From: Pyrus communis
Taxonomy: Eukaryota > Streptophyta > Magnoliopsida > Rosales > Rosaceae
Direction of reading: 5' to 3'
Assembly: GCF_963583255.1 (NCBI RefSeq)
Contig: NC_084809.1
Span: 1,307,001 to 1,371,000, forward strand
DNA: 64,000 bases
The number at the start of each line of letters is the position of its first letter. Position 1 is the first letter of the stretch. The position numbers and the translations under genes were made by a program. Below are positions 33,575-45,783 of this stretch, one piece after another. The notes under the pieces were generated by a model. It did not search any database, had not been told where the DNA came from, and saw only the letters and a list, made by a program, of their open reading frames with translations.

Positions 33575-34917
33575 TGATAGGAGCATATTTATGTGACTTA
33601 AATGGCTTGTTCTCGTACATTTACGTTATGTTTCTTTAGTTATTTTAGTTCTTTATGCTTCTTTTGTGTGTTTTCAGGTTCTAAGGGCAAAGTATGCAAA
33701 AGGATGCCTTTTGGAGCCTTTTGGAGCAAATTAGAGATTGGAATGGATATCATATGCTTGGAGCCAAAAGGATGGACGAAATTGAAGACTTGAAGTAGGA
33801 AAGTTAAATCCTAAAAAGACCTCATGTTTGAGCATCATTGAAAACCCTCTTTTTGACAATTGTAGTATAAATATAAGTATGGATCGTTCTGGACCGGGGA
33901 TTAGGAGGGATTGTTAATCTCTTGGAAACTGATTTAAAAACATAAAAACACAATATAAAACACTATACTAGACTCAAAGAATGCGAAACTAAACGTTAAA
34001 ACACTAAGACAAACCAAAAGACTCAAAATACTTTAAAAACACAAACTAAAATGATTTCTAACTAATTTGACATTTAAAGTAAAGGGGGATTTAGGTTTTG
34101 ACGAAATTAAACTAAATGAACAAATTGCAATTAAAACAGAATGTAAATATGAATGTGATGGATTTATATGGATGAATGCTAGCTAAGGGGTTCTTCTCCA
34201 CACTTGTTATACTTGCATACAAGATTGATTCTCAGTTGGTCTTTCGATAAATTATGAAACTCAATGCTCCAAGTTAATTAGGTCCGCTTAAATTAACTTT
34301 CAGATTTCCCTAAATTCGTTGGATTGAATGGAATACGCATTACAACCAAATTATTCTTAATCAAAGTCCCTAACTATGGAATACGCATGATAGAGACATT
34401 CAACAAAGATCATTAAGTTCAATGAAAATTATAAGTGTTGACGAGGCATTCGTTACTATGGAATACGCATGAAACTTATGCCAAGAATTCGTTTAACGCG
34501 ATTGTTTATAAGCAACCTCCACTACTTGTGAATATAAGTTCATAACGATTAGGTGAAATTCACTTATATTCTAGCGTCATATTTATGCATGAAAATTAAG
34601 CGCGCATTCTTAATAAACATTCATAAATAAGTTATCAATCAAACGGTTAAACAAATTGAATCCACAACTTATGAAATTCCAACGAAAGTTAATCAATTCA
34701 TATTGCAAATATAAACATAGTTTCGAATCACCCCCTAGCTAAAGGGGGTTTAGTTCCTCATAACTTTGAAATCAAAGAAACACCTAAACATTCCAACAAC
34801 TCAAACTTGAATTGTATGAACGTTTAGGCACTCTTCTCTTCCATTCCTCATACGTACAAAACAAAGAGAATTGAATTTAAACTTTGAAATCAAAGAAACA
34901 CCTAAACATTCCAACAA
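33575..34917 (+). repeat. Athila 5' LTR remnant with inverted segment
   Basis: 33575-33844 matches 42379-42648. 33845-34917 matches 43226-44298 in reverse orientation with only a few differences. The two inverted copies, 1,073 bases each, flank about 8.3 kb. Confidence 0.88.
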
Positions 34918-34923
34918 GGAGTT

Positions 34924-36534
34924 TTGGAAGATGTGCTTGTGCAGGTGAACCATTTAATTTTTCCGGCTGATTTCTACGTCCTAGACATGGAGGATTCAGC
35001 CCATTCTACATCTTTGCCGATTCTCCTTGGTAGGCCATTCATGAAGACGGCCCGAACGAAGATTGATGTATACAAAGGCACCTTGACAATGGAATTCGAT
35101 GGGGAAGTGATTGATTTTAATATTTCTGAAACTATGAGATATCCCGTTGATGACCATTCTTGTTTTTCCATTGATGTTATCGATTCTTTGGCGCAGGTAT
35201 ACCTTGAAGAATTGAACGAGGACGCCCTGGAAACAACCATCACTAAGGCCATAGAGCGCAAAAATGAAGGATTTGGGCCAATGCAAGGCCACGGCAAGGA
35301 GGAGGAATTCTTTGCAATGGGTTCTAGTGAAGAAATAATTGAGGTTGTGGCAGCCCTTGAGTCATTGCCACAACAATATGGTAAGGTTCCACTCTCACTT
35401 TCAAATTCAGTTTCCACTAAGATGCTACCTTCTGTTGTTCAGGCACTATCGCTTGAACTTAAGCCGTTGCCGGACCATTTGAAGTATGTGTTTTTGGGAA
35501 AAGGCGAAACATTGCCCGTCATCATTTCATCAAATCTCACGGCAATGGAGGAGGAGAAGCTTGTGAGGGTGCTGCGAGAGCACAAAACAGCCATAGGGTG
35601 GACTTTGGCCGACATTAAAGGAATAAGCCCTACCACATGCATGCACCGTATACTTCTTGAGGAGGGGGCTAAACCAACTCGAGAGGCTCAACGCCGTCTC
35701 AACCCTCCGATGATGGAAGTGGTGAAGAAGGAAATAATCAAGCTTTTGGATTGCGGAGTGATCTACCCTATCTCCGATAGCCGTTGGGTCTCTCCAGTTC
35801 AAGTCGTTCCCAAGAAGTCCGGAGTAACTGTTATCAAGAATGATGAGAATGAGCTCGTGCCTACACGCATTCAGACTGGATGGCGAGTATGTATCGATTA
35901 CCGGAAGCTAAATGCCATGACTAGGAAATATCACTTTCCTTTGCCATTCATCGACCAAATGCTCGAAAGGTTAGCCGGTCATGCTTTTTACTGTTTTCTT
36001 GATGGATACTCTGGATATAACCAAATTGTGATAGCCCCGGATGATCAAGAGAAGACCACATTCACATGTCCCTTTGGAACATTTGCTTATCGTCGCATGC
36101 CATTTGGCTTATGCAACGCACCGGCCACTTTCCAAAAGTGTATGGTAAGTATATTTTCCGATTTTGTTGAAAAGATCATTGAGGTTTTCATGGATGATTT
36201 CAGTGTATTTGGGAGTTCATTTGATAATTGCTTGGATAATCTGACCTTAATTTTGAAACGATGTGTTGAAACTAACCTTGTCTTGAATTGGGAGAAATGT
36301 CACTTTATGGTGAAACAAGGTATAGTTTTAGGACATATTGTTTCAGAAAAAGGAATTGAAGTAGATAAATCGAAAATAGACCTTGTACGTCACTTACCCT
36401 CTCCTACTTCGGTTAGAGAGGTACGTTCGTTTCTTGGCCATGCAGGGTTCTATAGGCGTTTTTATCAAGGACTTCTCCAAGATGTCCAACCCTCTTTGCC
36501 GATTGCTTCAAAAAGATGTGCCATTCAAGTTTGA
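34924..36534 (+). CDS. Athila pol, first part (protease end, RT)
   Basis: Begins inside the protease ([18 protein letters not shown]) because upstream sequence is deleted. Reverse transcriptase has [29 protein letters not shown], the [10 protein letters not shown] motif, [11 protein letters not shown] and the FMDDF active site near 36195. A one-base insertion in a T run near 36463 shifts the frame; the natural continuation is the frame of the next entry. Confidence 0.9.
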   Translation: MEDVLVQVNHLIFPADFYVLDMEDSAHSTSLPILLGRPFMKTARTKIDVYKGTLTMEFDGEVIDFNISETMRYPVDDHSCFSIDVIDSLAQVYLEELNEDALETTITKAIERKNEGFGPMQGHGKEEEFFAMGSSEEIIEVVAALESLPQQYGKVPLSLSNSVSTKMLPSVVQALSLELKPLPDHLKYVFLGKGETLPVIISSNLTAMEEEKLVRVLREHKTAIGWTLADIKGISPTTCMHRILLEEGAKPTREAQRRLNPPMMEVVKKEIIKLLDCGVIYPISDSRWVSPVQVVPKKSGVTVIKNDENELVPTRIQTGWRVCIDYRKLNAMTRKYHFPLPFIDQMLERLAGHAFYCFLDGYSGYNQIVIAPDDQEKTTFTCPFGTFAYRRMPFGLCNAPATFQKCMVSIFSDFVEKIIEVFMDDFSVFGSSFDNCLDNLTLILKRCVETNLVLNWEKCHFMVKQGIVLGHIVSEKGIEVDKSKIDLVRHLPSPTSVREVRSFLGHAGFYRRFYQGLLQDVQPSLPIASKRCAIQV

Positions 36535-38362
36535 TGAAGAGTGTAATTCGGCATTTAACCAACTCAAGGAGAAGCTAGTCTCAGCCCCCATTATTGTACC
36601 TCCAGATTGGAGCCTTCCGTTCGAGCTCATGTGCGATGCATCCGACTATGCATTAGGAGCTGTTCTAGGACAAAGAAGAGACAAGCGGCCGCATGTCATA
36701 TACTATGCCTCTCGGACTCTCAATGATGCCCAATTGAACTACTCCACGACGGAAAAAGAACTTCTAGCTGTGGTTTTTGCTTTAGATAAATTCCGTTCAT
36801 ATTTAATTGGTACTAAAGTAATCGTTTATTCTGATCATGCAGCTTTGAGGTACTTGATCACGAAAAAGGAAGCAAAGCCGAGGCTTATCCGTTGGATTCT
36901 TCTTCTTCAAGAATTTGATATTGAAATCCGGGATAAGAAAGGAAGCGAGAATGTAGTGGCTGACCATTTAAGCCGAATGATCCACGAGGAGCATGAACAT
37001 GCCGTACCTATCCCTGAAACTTTTCCCGATGAGCAGCTGCTATCCATTGAGGTAAGTGAACCATGGTATGCAGATTTAGTGAATTACTTGGTGGCTAAAC
37101 AAATTCCAAATGAACTAAACAAGCACCAACGTGATAAGCTTAAAAATGATGCACGTTTCTATGTTTGGGATGACCCTTATTTGTGGAAGTATTGCTCAGA
37201 TCAAATTGTACGTAGATGTGTGCATGATTCTGAATTTCACTCAATTCTAAGCTTTTGTCACACATATGCATGTGGTGGTCATTTTGGCACACAACGCACT
37301 GCCCCCAAGGTTCTAGAGTGTGGTTTTTATTGGCCGACTATATTTAGGGATGCTAGAACCTTTTGTATGTCTTGTGATCGTTGCCAACGAATGGGTAACA
37401 TAGGTACCAAGGACCAAATGCCGCAAACCCCTGTCTTTAATGTTGAAATTTTTGATGTTTGGGGCATTGATTTCATGGGCCCTTTCCCTCCATCTTATGG
37501 TTTCACTTATATCTTGCTAGCCGTTGATTATGTTTCTAAATGGGTGGAAGCAAAAGCCACCCGTACTAACGATTCTAAGGTGGTTGCAGATTTCGTGAAA
37601 ACTAACATTTTTGCTAGGTTTGGAATGCCGAGAGTAATCATAAGTGATGGAGGGTCTCACTTTTGCAATCGGACCATTGAGGCGTTGCTAAGAAAGTACC
37701 ATGTCAACCATAAGGTCTCCACACCTTACCATCCTCAAACAAATGGCCAAGCCGAGGTGTCTAACCGAGAAATCAAACAAATTTTGGAGAAGACCGTTGG
37801 ACCAACAAGGAGGGATTGGAGCTTACGTTTAGATGATGCACTGTGGGCATATCGTACGGCATACAAAACACCCATTGGGATGTCACCTTTTCGGCTCGTC
37901 TATGGTAAGCCATGTCATTTGCCCGTAGAGTTAGAGCATAAGGCACATTGGGCCGTGAAGACTTTCAACATGGACATAGATGCAGCGGGAGTTCATAGGA
38001 AGCTCCAATTGAATGAACTTGAGGAGATTCGGAATGAAGCCTATGAGAATGCCCGGATGTACAAAGCCAAGACCAAAGCATTCCATGATAAAATGATTCG
38101 AACCAAGACCTTCACAGTTGGGCAGAAAGTGTTACTTTTCAACTCTCGCCTACGTTTGTTTCCTGGTAAGTTGCGTTCTAAATGGATTGGCCCGTTTGTT
38201 GTTACTAATGTTTTCCCTCATGGTGCAGTGCAAATCAAAAGTTCAAGGACGCAGCAAGAATTCAAAGTGAATGGACATCGATTGAAGCCCTATTACGAGA
38301 TGTTTGAGGAGCATGTCGTGGAGGAGGTACCCCTCCATGCCGTGGAACCTAGTCAAGCTTAA
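36383..38362 (+). CDS. Athila pol, second part (RNase H, integrase)
   Basis: Useful reading starts near 36465. RNase [17 protein letters not shown] and [16 protein letters not shown]. Integrase: zinc finger [11 protein letters not shown] with CMSCDRC, catalytic core [20 protein letters not shown] and [13 protein letters not shown] (D, D, E all present), then the C-terminal KWIGPFVV and GHRLKPYYE segment. No chromodomain. Ends at a stop at 38360-38362. Confidence 0.9.
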   Translation: MYVTYPLLLRLERYVRFLAMQGSIGVFIKDFSKMSNPLCRLLQKDVPFKFDEECNSAFNQLKEKLVSAPIIVPPDWSLPFELMCDASDYALGAVLGQRRDKRPHVIYYASRTLNDAQLNYSTTEKELLAVVFALDKFRSYLIGTKVIVYSDHAALRYLITKKEAKPRLIRWILLLQEFDIEIRDKKGSENVVADHLSRMIHEEHEHAVPIPETFPDEQLLSIEVSEPWYADLVNYLVAKQIPNELNKHQRDKLKNDARFYVWDDPYLWKYCSDQIVRRCVHDSEFHSILSFCHTYACGGHFGTQRTAPKVLECGFYWPTIFRDARTFCMSCDRCQRMGNIGTKDQMPQTPVFNVEIFDVWGIDFMGPFPPSYGFTYILLAVDYVSKWVEAKATRTNDSKVVADFVKTNIFARFGMPRVIISDGGSHFCNRTIEALLRKYHVNHKVSTPYHPQTNGQAEVSNREIKQILEKTVGPTRRDWSLRLDDALWAYRTAYKTPIGMSPFRLVYGKPCHLPVELEHKAHWAVKTFNMDIDAAGVHRKLQLNELEEIRNEAYENARMYKAKTKAFHDKMIRTKTFTVGQKVLLFNSRLRLFPGKLRSKWIGPFVVTNVFPHGAVQIKSSRTQQEFKVNGHRLKPYYEMFEEHVVEEVPLHAVEPSQA

Positions 38363-38466
38363 ACGGAGGTACCGTCCGGCTGCAAGACGTAAAAGAAAGC
38401 GCTACTTGGGAGGCAACCCATGCATTCAACAAAGGAAGACTTAGAAAGCACTCCAAATCCAGATTC

Positions 38467-38468
<2 letters not shown>

Positions 38469-38514
<46 letters not shown>
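38469..38514. repeat. poly-A tract after pol
   Basis: About 46 consecutive A in the spacer after pol; likely length-variable. Confidence 0.95.
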
Positions 38515-38519
<5 letters not shown>

Positions 38520-38666
38520 TCTCTTTGTTGCTATTTCGTTTCTGCCTTGTTAGGTTGTTTAGTTGTTATTGTTTGTTTGTTTATTAATTGTGTGAGTCTA
38601 TGATTGTAACATTGAGAAAATGTTTGATTTATTGATAGGCACTGCTAAACAAAGAAAGATGGTGCT

Positions 38667-39359
38667 TCACAAAGGTTGTTTGCTTGAGGCCCCACTACGT
38701 GGCTTTACTCTTGAAGCGGAAGGCGTAGGAACAGAAGGCATCGGAGCGGAAGGCGTAGGAATGGAAGGCGTAGGAGCAGAAGGCATCGGAGCGGGAGGCA
38801 TCGAAGATAGAGCATTCCAGGCCTCAATACTTGGCCAAGCGCTGGATGAGCCAGGAAAAATGTGCCTCTGGAGGAAAGACGAGAACCTTTGACGGTCACT
38901 GTGAATCCGACCTTCAGACTCTTGCAGCTCATCAAGCTTCCTCTTCATGCCCGTCGAATAGTTGTTTGCAAGCACGTGCAAACTTCTATTCTCATACTTC
39001 AGCTGCTGGATCTCCTGCTTGAGACTTTCCACATCTGCCATCAATGATTCCACCTGACGGGAGCGGGCAAGCAGGCGTTGGCCCATGTTGGACACAGAAC
39101 TCGCACACTGAACACTAAGTGCGAGGGACTCTTGAACGGCCAACTCATCGGACCGTCCTGACAGCAGCCTACTATCTTTCGGAGTGAGGAGGTTCCTAGC
39201 TACTATTGTAGCTGTTGTGGCGTCCTGCATCACGGAGTCTTCACCTGTGAGAGGACCGTTAGAAGAAAAGAAAGAAGGGCGCCATACGTTACCTTGACGC
39301 GGTGCGCCCGTATCACTGCTAAGGCTCAATTCCAAGCTAAGGTTCGATGAGTTTGCCAT
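38667..39359 (-). CDS. antisense ORF between Athila pol and 3' LTR
   Basis: A 230-codon frame on the strand opposite to pol, starting MANSSNLSLELSLSSDTGA. Residues about 85-145 form a heptad-like, probable coiled-coil region (QVESLMADVESLKQEIQQL, then MKRKLDELQE). The C-terminus is a Pro/Ser/Ala repeat (PMPSAPTPSIPTPSAP). I recall near-identical uncharacterised proteins being annotated across apple genomes, which fits a retrotransposon-carried ORF. Antisense ORFs at this position are known from Tat/Athila-type elements; function unknown. Confidence 0.75.
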   Translation of the reverse strand: MANSSNLSLELSLSSDTGAPRQGNVWRPSFFSSNGPLTGEDSVMQDATTATIVARNLLTPKDSRLLSGRSDELAVQESLALSVQCASSVSNMGQRLLARSRQVESLMADVESLKQEIQQLKYENRSLHVLANNYSTGMKRKLDELQESEGRIHSDRQRFSSFLQRHIFPGSSSAWPSIEAWNALSSMPPAPMPSAPTPSIPTPSAPMPSVPTPSASRVKPRSGASSKQPL

Positions 39360-42300
39360 TTTTTTTCAAAAGTGTTCAAAGAGAAGGGATGGAGTTAAAT
39401 TTCAAAGGGCCGGAGTCGATTTTCAAGAATGGGAATTCTTCAGAGTGTGTGTGTTGGGGTGATTGATAGCTCTATAAAAAGCCAAGGCGACGCGTCCCCC
39501 GATTCAAAGAGCCAGATTTTCCGGCGTAATTTAGGCGACGCTTTCTCGGCTTTTCAGAAACACGTGGAGGCCATCATCGCAACTACACCTCTTTAGCCGA
39601 CAAGCGCAAAGTTCGGCGACGCTTTCTCTGCTTTTCAGAAAACGCGTGCAGCTTTGTCAAAAGGAGCCGCATCCGCACTACTACGTGTCGTTCAGAAAGC
39701 AAAGGGGCGTCGTTCAGAAATCGAAGGGGCGCCTGCTCAGAAATCGAAGAGGCGTCGTTCAGATATCGAAGAGACATTTGTCGACAAGGGTAAAAACACA
39801 GTACCACCACTTGATATTTTCTCTATATATGTCGACCTTCGTCTTTTATGGCAAGGCAAACCTGAAGAGAATGCCCAACTCTCCCTCACCTCTGAGGGCG
39901 CACTCCCAGCAAAGCCTTTCGAAATACTCAATTTTTTCTTCTTCCCCAAAGATGATACCAGATGCCTGGAGTAAAGATGACCCAGGAGGAAATACATGTG
40001 CTGATTCATGCACCGCTTCTTCAAAAGCAAAGGTATCTCATATCATCAAGGTCAAAAGCAAAAGTATCTCATATCATGCTCTTTCCCTGTCTTTTTCTTT
40101 GTCCTTGTTCTTACTCGCATGGCAAAGTAAAAGAAGCAATCAGCCGACACTTGGAGTCAATCTTCCGATCTGGAGCCAACTGCCTGGAACCTATTCCTGA
40201 TTGCTTACCTAGCGTTGCTCTCGAGTAGTCATCTTCAACGGTTGATACACTTCCGGAGAAGGGACCACTTCTGCAAAGGGGAGCGAGTAAGGCAAGTGAA
40301 AATGATACATTGAAGCATGTGGAGACAAACATAGGCTGAGTTATCCTCCAACCCTTTTCAATACGAATTGGAAAGATTGAACAAAGAAACAGATAAAAGG
40401 GATAAGCTCAGACCTTCGGGGGAGACCAAATGAACCATCATGCTGCCCAGTTCAAGAAGTAGCACAAAGGAAAATCAACGATGGGCAGAAACCAGTTCAA
40501 GAGTAAGCCTGTGGAATCACAAAGATCAAAAGCCTCAATGCAATTACCAAGGAGAAGATGGAATTTACACTCTATAACCAGATTTGCGTCTCTAAACTCT
40601 TCTCTTTGTTAATTACATTCTGCCATGTTTAGTATGTTTAAGTGCTTTTTGTGTATTTACTTATGCTTTGTGTGAATCTATGCTTAAAACATTGAGGACA
40701 ATGTTTGATTTAAGTGTGGGGGGGGTAACTAAGTATGTTGATGCAAATTCGTTGAATTTTATCACCCATAACTTCAAGTGTTGTTCCTTGCTGTTTTAAA
40801 TGTTTTTAAGGTGTTTTTAAACTGTTTTAGCGTGTTTTGTTTTATAACTCCGAAAATCACATAAAAATTTGAAAAACATTTTTTTTGAAAAGCCTAAAAA
40901 GAGTGTTTTGAGTTGTTTTTGTGTCTTAGGGAACCTTCCAACGTTATGATGAGGATTTGGTTTGTAATTGCATGACTGTTAAAAAGAGTTATAAACATGG
41001 ATGAAAGTTTGATTTACTCTTGGTATATGTTTAGTTATGGTTATAATGTATGACTTCACATGCAATCATAAAAGAAAAATTCGTTTTTGTAACATGCTTG
41101 AAGGAAGGAACTCATAATAACGCTACATCCCTGTGAGACTCGAGCCATTACCTTCTTTGGAGAGTTATATTCTGTGATTCTTTGTTTTCTAAAGTTGTTG
41201 CATGATCTCATTATTCCTTGCTTGGTTGCTACTTAGAAGGCGTTTCATCATATAGTTCCAAATACTAGAACTCATGCCCATTTCATTCAAAGCATGTTAT
41301 TGATTTGCATAACACATATTCAAGAAGAAGTTGTGTAGTGACCACCACCATAGCCAAATAACTTACTTCCCATACTTCGTATATGTTGTAAGTTTTAACC
41401 CCGTTGAGCCTTGTTTAGCCTTTATTCTTTGTTTACCCACATTTTCCTCACCTAGCCTAGTTTAGGACAATCCCCACCCTTGTTCTTAAAAGATAGTGAG
41501 CATGACTTAATTGAATTCCTTTTGAGTTACATTATGAAAGAAAATAAGTGTGGGGGAGAGAATGTTTAAGTGTTGATGTTTTGAGATTCAAAAGAAAAGA
41601 AAAAAAAAAAAAAAAAAAAAAAAGAAAAGAAAAAAAAAATGAAAGAATAAGTGATTGAAGAAAGGTTCCAAAACACCAATTCTGGGTGTAAATTGTCTAA
41701 ACTCTCCCTTTTTGTTCAAAAGTTGAGTTTTCATTCAAAAGTGAATTCTAAGTTGATTCAAATGCTTTGCTCACTATTTCTTTAAAAACCTTTGTTTTCC
41801 ATATCCCTTCTTTGTTATCCACATACCCCAAGCCCCGTTACAACCCTTGACTTCTATCTTGAGTGTTGTGTATTTCAATTTGTGGAGTTTGAACTTGGTA
41901 TGGGCTTATGGTGTCACTGGTTCTCGCGTCTAAGTAGTAGCATTCCATTCATGAGATCATATCTAAACATGCTTATTAACTCCAGAAAATGCTTTCCTTA
42001 TTATAACATATGTGAGTGTTCATCTACATGTTTACATCAATCTTCTCACATATACCTAGTGTAGGGTGTGTAGTCAGAAAATCTGTGTGAAAAACGAGAG
42101 TACATCTAGTAAGAAATTGAGGGAATTCTCTAAGGCATGTTACTACATTCAAAACATGGTTTTAAATGCTTAATTGTGAACTAGTATGTGGTGACTATGA
42201 GTAAGAATGTACTTAAGTGTAAAGATGGCTCAAATCTGTGAGTATAATGATTTTTAATTTGTCATGTGCATTGGAAGTCCCTGATACGATTGTTGGAAGG

Positions 42301-42378
42301 TGTAGGTTGTGTTTTGTTCTTTTTGTTTTGTTTTTCTGTTTTGCTCGAGGACTAGCAAAAGCTAAGTGTGGGGGTATT
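39360..42378. other. non-coding 3' region of the Athila element
   Basis: Upstream of the antisense ORF it contains GGCGTCGTTCAGAAATCGAAG-type short repeats (39700-39770), here noted only by position. Three AAGTGTGGGGG polypurine-like motifs occur at about 40714, 41548 and 42364; only the last adjoins the LTR. An A-rich tract is at 41598-41639. I see no reliable plus-strand gene; ORFs at 39646-40228 lack recognisable features. Confidence 0.6.
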
Positions 42379-44329
42379 TGATAGGAGCATATTTATGCGA
42401 CTTAAATGGCTTGTTCTCGTACATTTACGTTATGTTTCTTTAGTTATTTTAGTTCTTTATGCTTCTTTTGTGTGTTTTCAGGTTCTAAGGGCAAAGTATG
42501 CAAAAGGATGCCTTTTGAAGCCTTTTGGAGCAAATTAGAGATTGGAATGGATATCATATGCTTGGAGCCAAAAGGATGGACGAAATTGAAGACTTGAAGT
42601 AGGAAAGTTAAATCCTAAAAAGACCTCATGTTTGAGCATCATTGAAAACTCCTACGCATTTTAGAACACAAAAACAACATTCCTAGCAACCTTAGGACAT
42701 TGTCGTGTGTTTCCTTGTGTCTCCCTTCCTTGCCATGCAAGGAAGGGCTTTGTTCCCTATTTTAAATACTTAAACACTACCACTTATCATATCATACATT
42801 CATTTATCACTTATCATAATCATTCACTTACCACTTATCATATCATACATTCATTTATCACTTATCATAATCATTCACTTATCACTTAACATATCATACA
42901 CTTATCACTTATCACTCATAAACATCCACCTACTTCACCTACAACATCCACCTACTTCACCTACAACATCCACCTACTTCACCTACAAATGACATAGCCA
43001 TATGTTCCCTCCACTACTCCTATAAATACCCTTGCATTCATTCATTCATGATCATCTCATTCACAACACAACACCCCTCAAACACTTCCATTATTCCCTA
43101 GCCGTGAGTCCCCCTTCCACCATTCCTCATCCATTTCCATAATTCCCCAAACCTCACCTTAGACCTTGTGCTACAACAACGAGGAAGATAAGAGGGCCTA
43201 AACGTTCATACAATTCAAGTTTGAGTTGTTGGAATGTTTAGGTGTTTCTTTGATTTCAAAGTTTAAATTCAATTCTCTTTGTTTTGTACGTATGAGGAAT
43301 GGAAGAGAAGAGTGCCTAAACGTTCATACAATTCAAGTTTGAGTTGTTGGAATGTTTAGGTGTTTCTTTGATTTCAAAGTTATGAGGAACTAAACCCCCT
43401 TTAGCTAGGGGGTGATTCGAAACTATGTTTATATTTGCAATATGAATTGATTAACTTTCGTTGGAATTTCATAAGTTGTGGATTCAATTTGTTTAACCGT
43501 TTAATTGATAACTTATTTATGAATGTTTATTAAGAATGCGCGCTTAATTTTCATGCATAAATATGACGCTAGAATATAAGTGAATTTCACCTAATCGTTA
43601 TGAACTTATATTCACAAGTAGTGGAGGTTGCTTATAAACAATCGCGTTAAACGAATTCTTGGCATAAGTTTCATGCGTATTCCATAGTAACGAATGTCTC
43701 GTCAACACTTATAATTTTCATTGAACTTAATGATCTTTGTTGAATGTCTCTATCATGCGTATTCCATAGTTAGGGACTTTGATTAAGAATAATTTGGTTG
43801 TAATGCGTATTCCATTCAATCCAACGAATTTAGGGAAATCTGAAAGTTAATTTAAGCGGACCTAATTAACTTGGAGCATTGAGTTTCATAATTTATCGAA
43901 AGACCAACTGAGAATCAATCTTGTATGCAAGTATAACAAGTGTGGAGAAGAACCCCTTAGCTAGCATTCATCCATATAAATCCATCACATTCATATTTAC
44001 ATTCTGTTTTAATTGCAATTTGTTCATTTAGTTTAATTTCGTCAAAACCTAAATCCCCCTTTACTTTAAATGTCAAATTAGTTAGAAATCATTTTAGTTT
44101 GTGTTTTTAAAGTATTTTGAGTCTTTTGGTTTGTCTTAGTGTTTTAACGTTTAGTTTCGCATTCTTTGAGTCTAGTATAGTGTTTTATATTGTGTTTTTA
44201 CGTTTTTAAGTCAGTTTCCAAGAGATTAACAATCCCTCCTAATCCCCGGTCCAGAACGATCCCTACTTATACTTATACTACAATTGTCAAAAAGAGGGTT
44301 TAATTTGTGTGCGTTTAATTCTCGCATCA
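42379..44329 (+). repeat. Athila 3' LTR
   Basis: 1,951 bases from TGATAGGAGC to CTCGCATCA, preceded by the purine tract GCTAAGTGTGGGGG. Includes short tandem arrays: CACTTATCATATCATACATTC-type units (42780-42905), ATCCACCTACTTCACCTACA three times (42927-42986), and a CAATTCAAGTTTGAGTTGTT direct repeat (43211 and 43330). Confidence 0.9.
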
Positions 44330-45226
44330 ACCATCCAATATTGCCGTGACAATACTTAAATCCACTCCAATAAAGAAACAAGATATGTCAAGGAACACAC
44401 CCTTCACATGACTATCAGGTAGCCCATCGTAGCTTAATTTAAGCTTTTCATAAATTTTTTCATCTGGAATATTTCTCAATTTATCCAATGTACCTTTCCA
44501 TATGGTTTTACTCTTTTTCTTAGCCAACAAACGACCAACAACTTTCAGAGCTAGGGGCAATCCTCCACAATAATCAACAATATCTCTTGCCAATTCAATA
44601 TATTTTTATCGGGATGATCATTTCCAAAGGCATGCCAACTAAGGAGCTCAAGAGCTTCTTTCTTTGTCATTGCTTGTGCCTTATATTTTTTATCCACCTT
44701 TTGTATATTCAGCACATGTTCATCTCTTGTTGTTATAATAATTCTGCTCCCTGGACCAAATGAATCATGTTCTATTGCCAATTCATCTAATTGGTCTGCA
44801 TCATCTATGTCATCAACCCCGACAAGTACCTTCATGCTTCCAAGTCTTTTCTTGATCTCTTTGGTCCCTTCAGCAACATTGCTTACCTTAATGTCAGGCT
44901 GTTTTAAAATATCTCGAAGAAGTTGTTCTTGCAAACTAACCATCTCTTTCTTTTTACTCCTCACATCTTCAAGGTAACAGTGACGACTAAAACTATGTTG
45001 ATAATTGCTACAAACGGCTCTGGCAAGCGTTGTTTTACCTATACCACCCATACCACAAATTCCAATTATTCGAACATCAGGTGAACGTCCAACATCTAAG
45101 TATTTAGTACTGAATTCTTGCACGCGAAAAGCCATTCCAACTGAGTGCTTGGCTTCTTTAAAGTCTGTGGTTTTCAGTAGCCCCTTGACGTCCCCAACAA
45201 TTTTCTCGATAAACACCCCTTCACAC
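44330..45226 (-). pseudogene. TNL-B NB-ARC exon, 5' part
   Basis: Contains GMGGIGKTTLARAV (P-loop), VLVGVDDIDD (kinase 2, one V to G change), GSRIIITTRDEHVL and CGGLPLALKVVG, then VFLDISCFFIGV, up to the Athila junction at 44329/44330. A one-base deletion near 44600 (in NDHPDKNI) shifts the frame. The exon begins with one base in phase 2, so it could also accept splicing from SucFer exon 4 of copy C. Confidence 0.87.
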
Positions 45227-45310
45227 CTATAAGTAGAAATTCCAGATTACGAGAGCCATACTAAATGCCTTATTCATAATGACAGTAGGCAAAACCAAAA
45301 ACATACAAAC

Positions 45311-45783
45311 CTCCAATGTCGTTCTATAACCTCTCCCTTCCCAATGTGCTTATCAAGCAATTCCGGCACATCATCAGGAGGGACGGAGCGATACCTGCAA
45401 TTAATAATACATAATATTCAAACTCCTTCATCAATCCCAATACGATAAATTTTAAATTGTTACGATCCGGATATTACCAATGGCATGTCAAGCTTTCATA
45501 TGAATCTGGGATGTAGATCCAGAGTCTTCCAGCATACTTATGGCCTTCAGTGTGAGAGCACGTAGTAACAAATACCTGATCTGTCAATCCTCGTAGCTCT
45601 ACCTCCTCTTTGAACTTATCAATGAGAACATGTGCACTATCACGATTCCATTCATTTCGACTCATAAGTACGCATACAAATACATGGGGGCCAGTCAAGG
45701 GCTCTTGCACTCCGGAAGACCATGGTTTGTTATTCACAAAGACATCATCAACAAAGTTGTCCACATCAGACTTTTTCAAGCCT
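45311..45783 (-). CDS. TNL-C SucFer exons 3-4
   Basis: Exon 3 45478-45783 and exon 4 45311-45394. Metal region VFVCVLMSRNEWNRD: first Cys kept, second ligand is Asn; HTEGH kept. Exon 4 ends in TGGAG, phase 2. The breakpoint to copy B is at about 45280. Confidence 0.85.

Larger units (their letters stand above)
33575..44329 (+). mobile_element. Athila-type Ty3/gypsy retrotransposon, rearranged
   Basis: 10,755 bases, TG...CA, flanked by the 5-base duplication ACCAT (33570-33574 and 44330-44334), inserted in the NB exon of TNL-B. The 3' LTR is 42379-44329. The 5' side keeps only the first 270 bases of the LTR in direct orientation, then 1,073 bases that are the reverse complement of 43226-44298, and then enters pol directly. 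The 5' LTR end, primer-binding site, gag and most of the protease are missing. Pol sequence such as [19 protein letters not shown] is Athila-like. A non-autonomous relic with an antisense ORF. Confidence 0.92.
27558..45226 (-). pseudogene. TNL copy B fused to SucFer (no TIR, split by Athila)
   Basis: Gene-level entry. NB exon 44330-45226 plus 33363-33574 (interrupted by the Athila element), LRR exons 32990-33262 and 32316-32879, fusion exon 31612-32229, SucFer exons 31407-31492, 28306-28611, 28139-28222 and a truncated exon 5 at 27558-27807. No TIR exon: upstream of the NB exon, at about 45280, the intron switches to SucFer intron 4 of copy C. Lesions: one-base deletion near 44600, Athila insertion, stop in the LRR exon near 32855, altered last exon. 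A dead receptor copy that shares the fusion. Confidence 0.85.

Noticed and set aside
39646..40228. overlapping plus-strand ORFs downstream of Athila pol, as a possible env-like gene
   Set aside because: No signal peptide, transmembrane or coiled-coil pattern, and frames overlap a short-repeat region; not enough to call.
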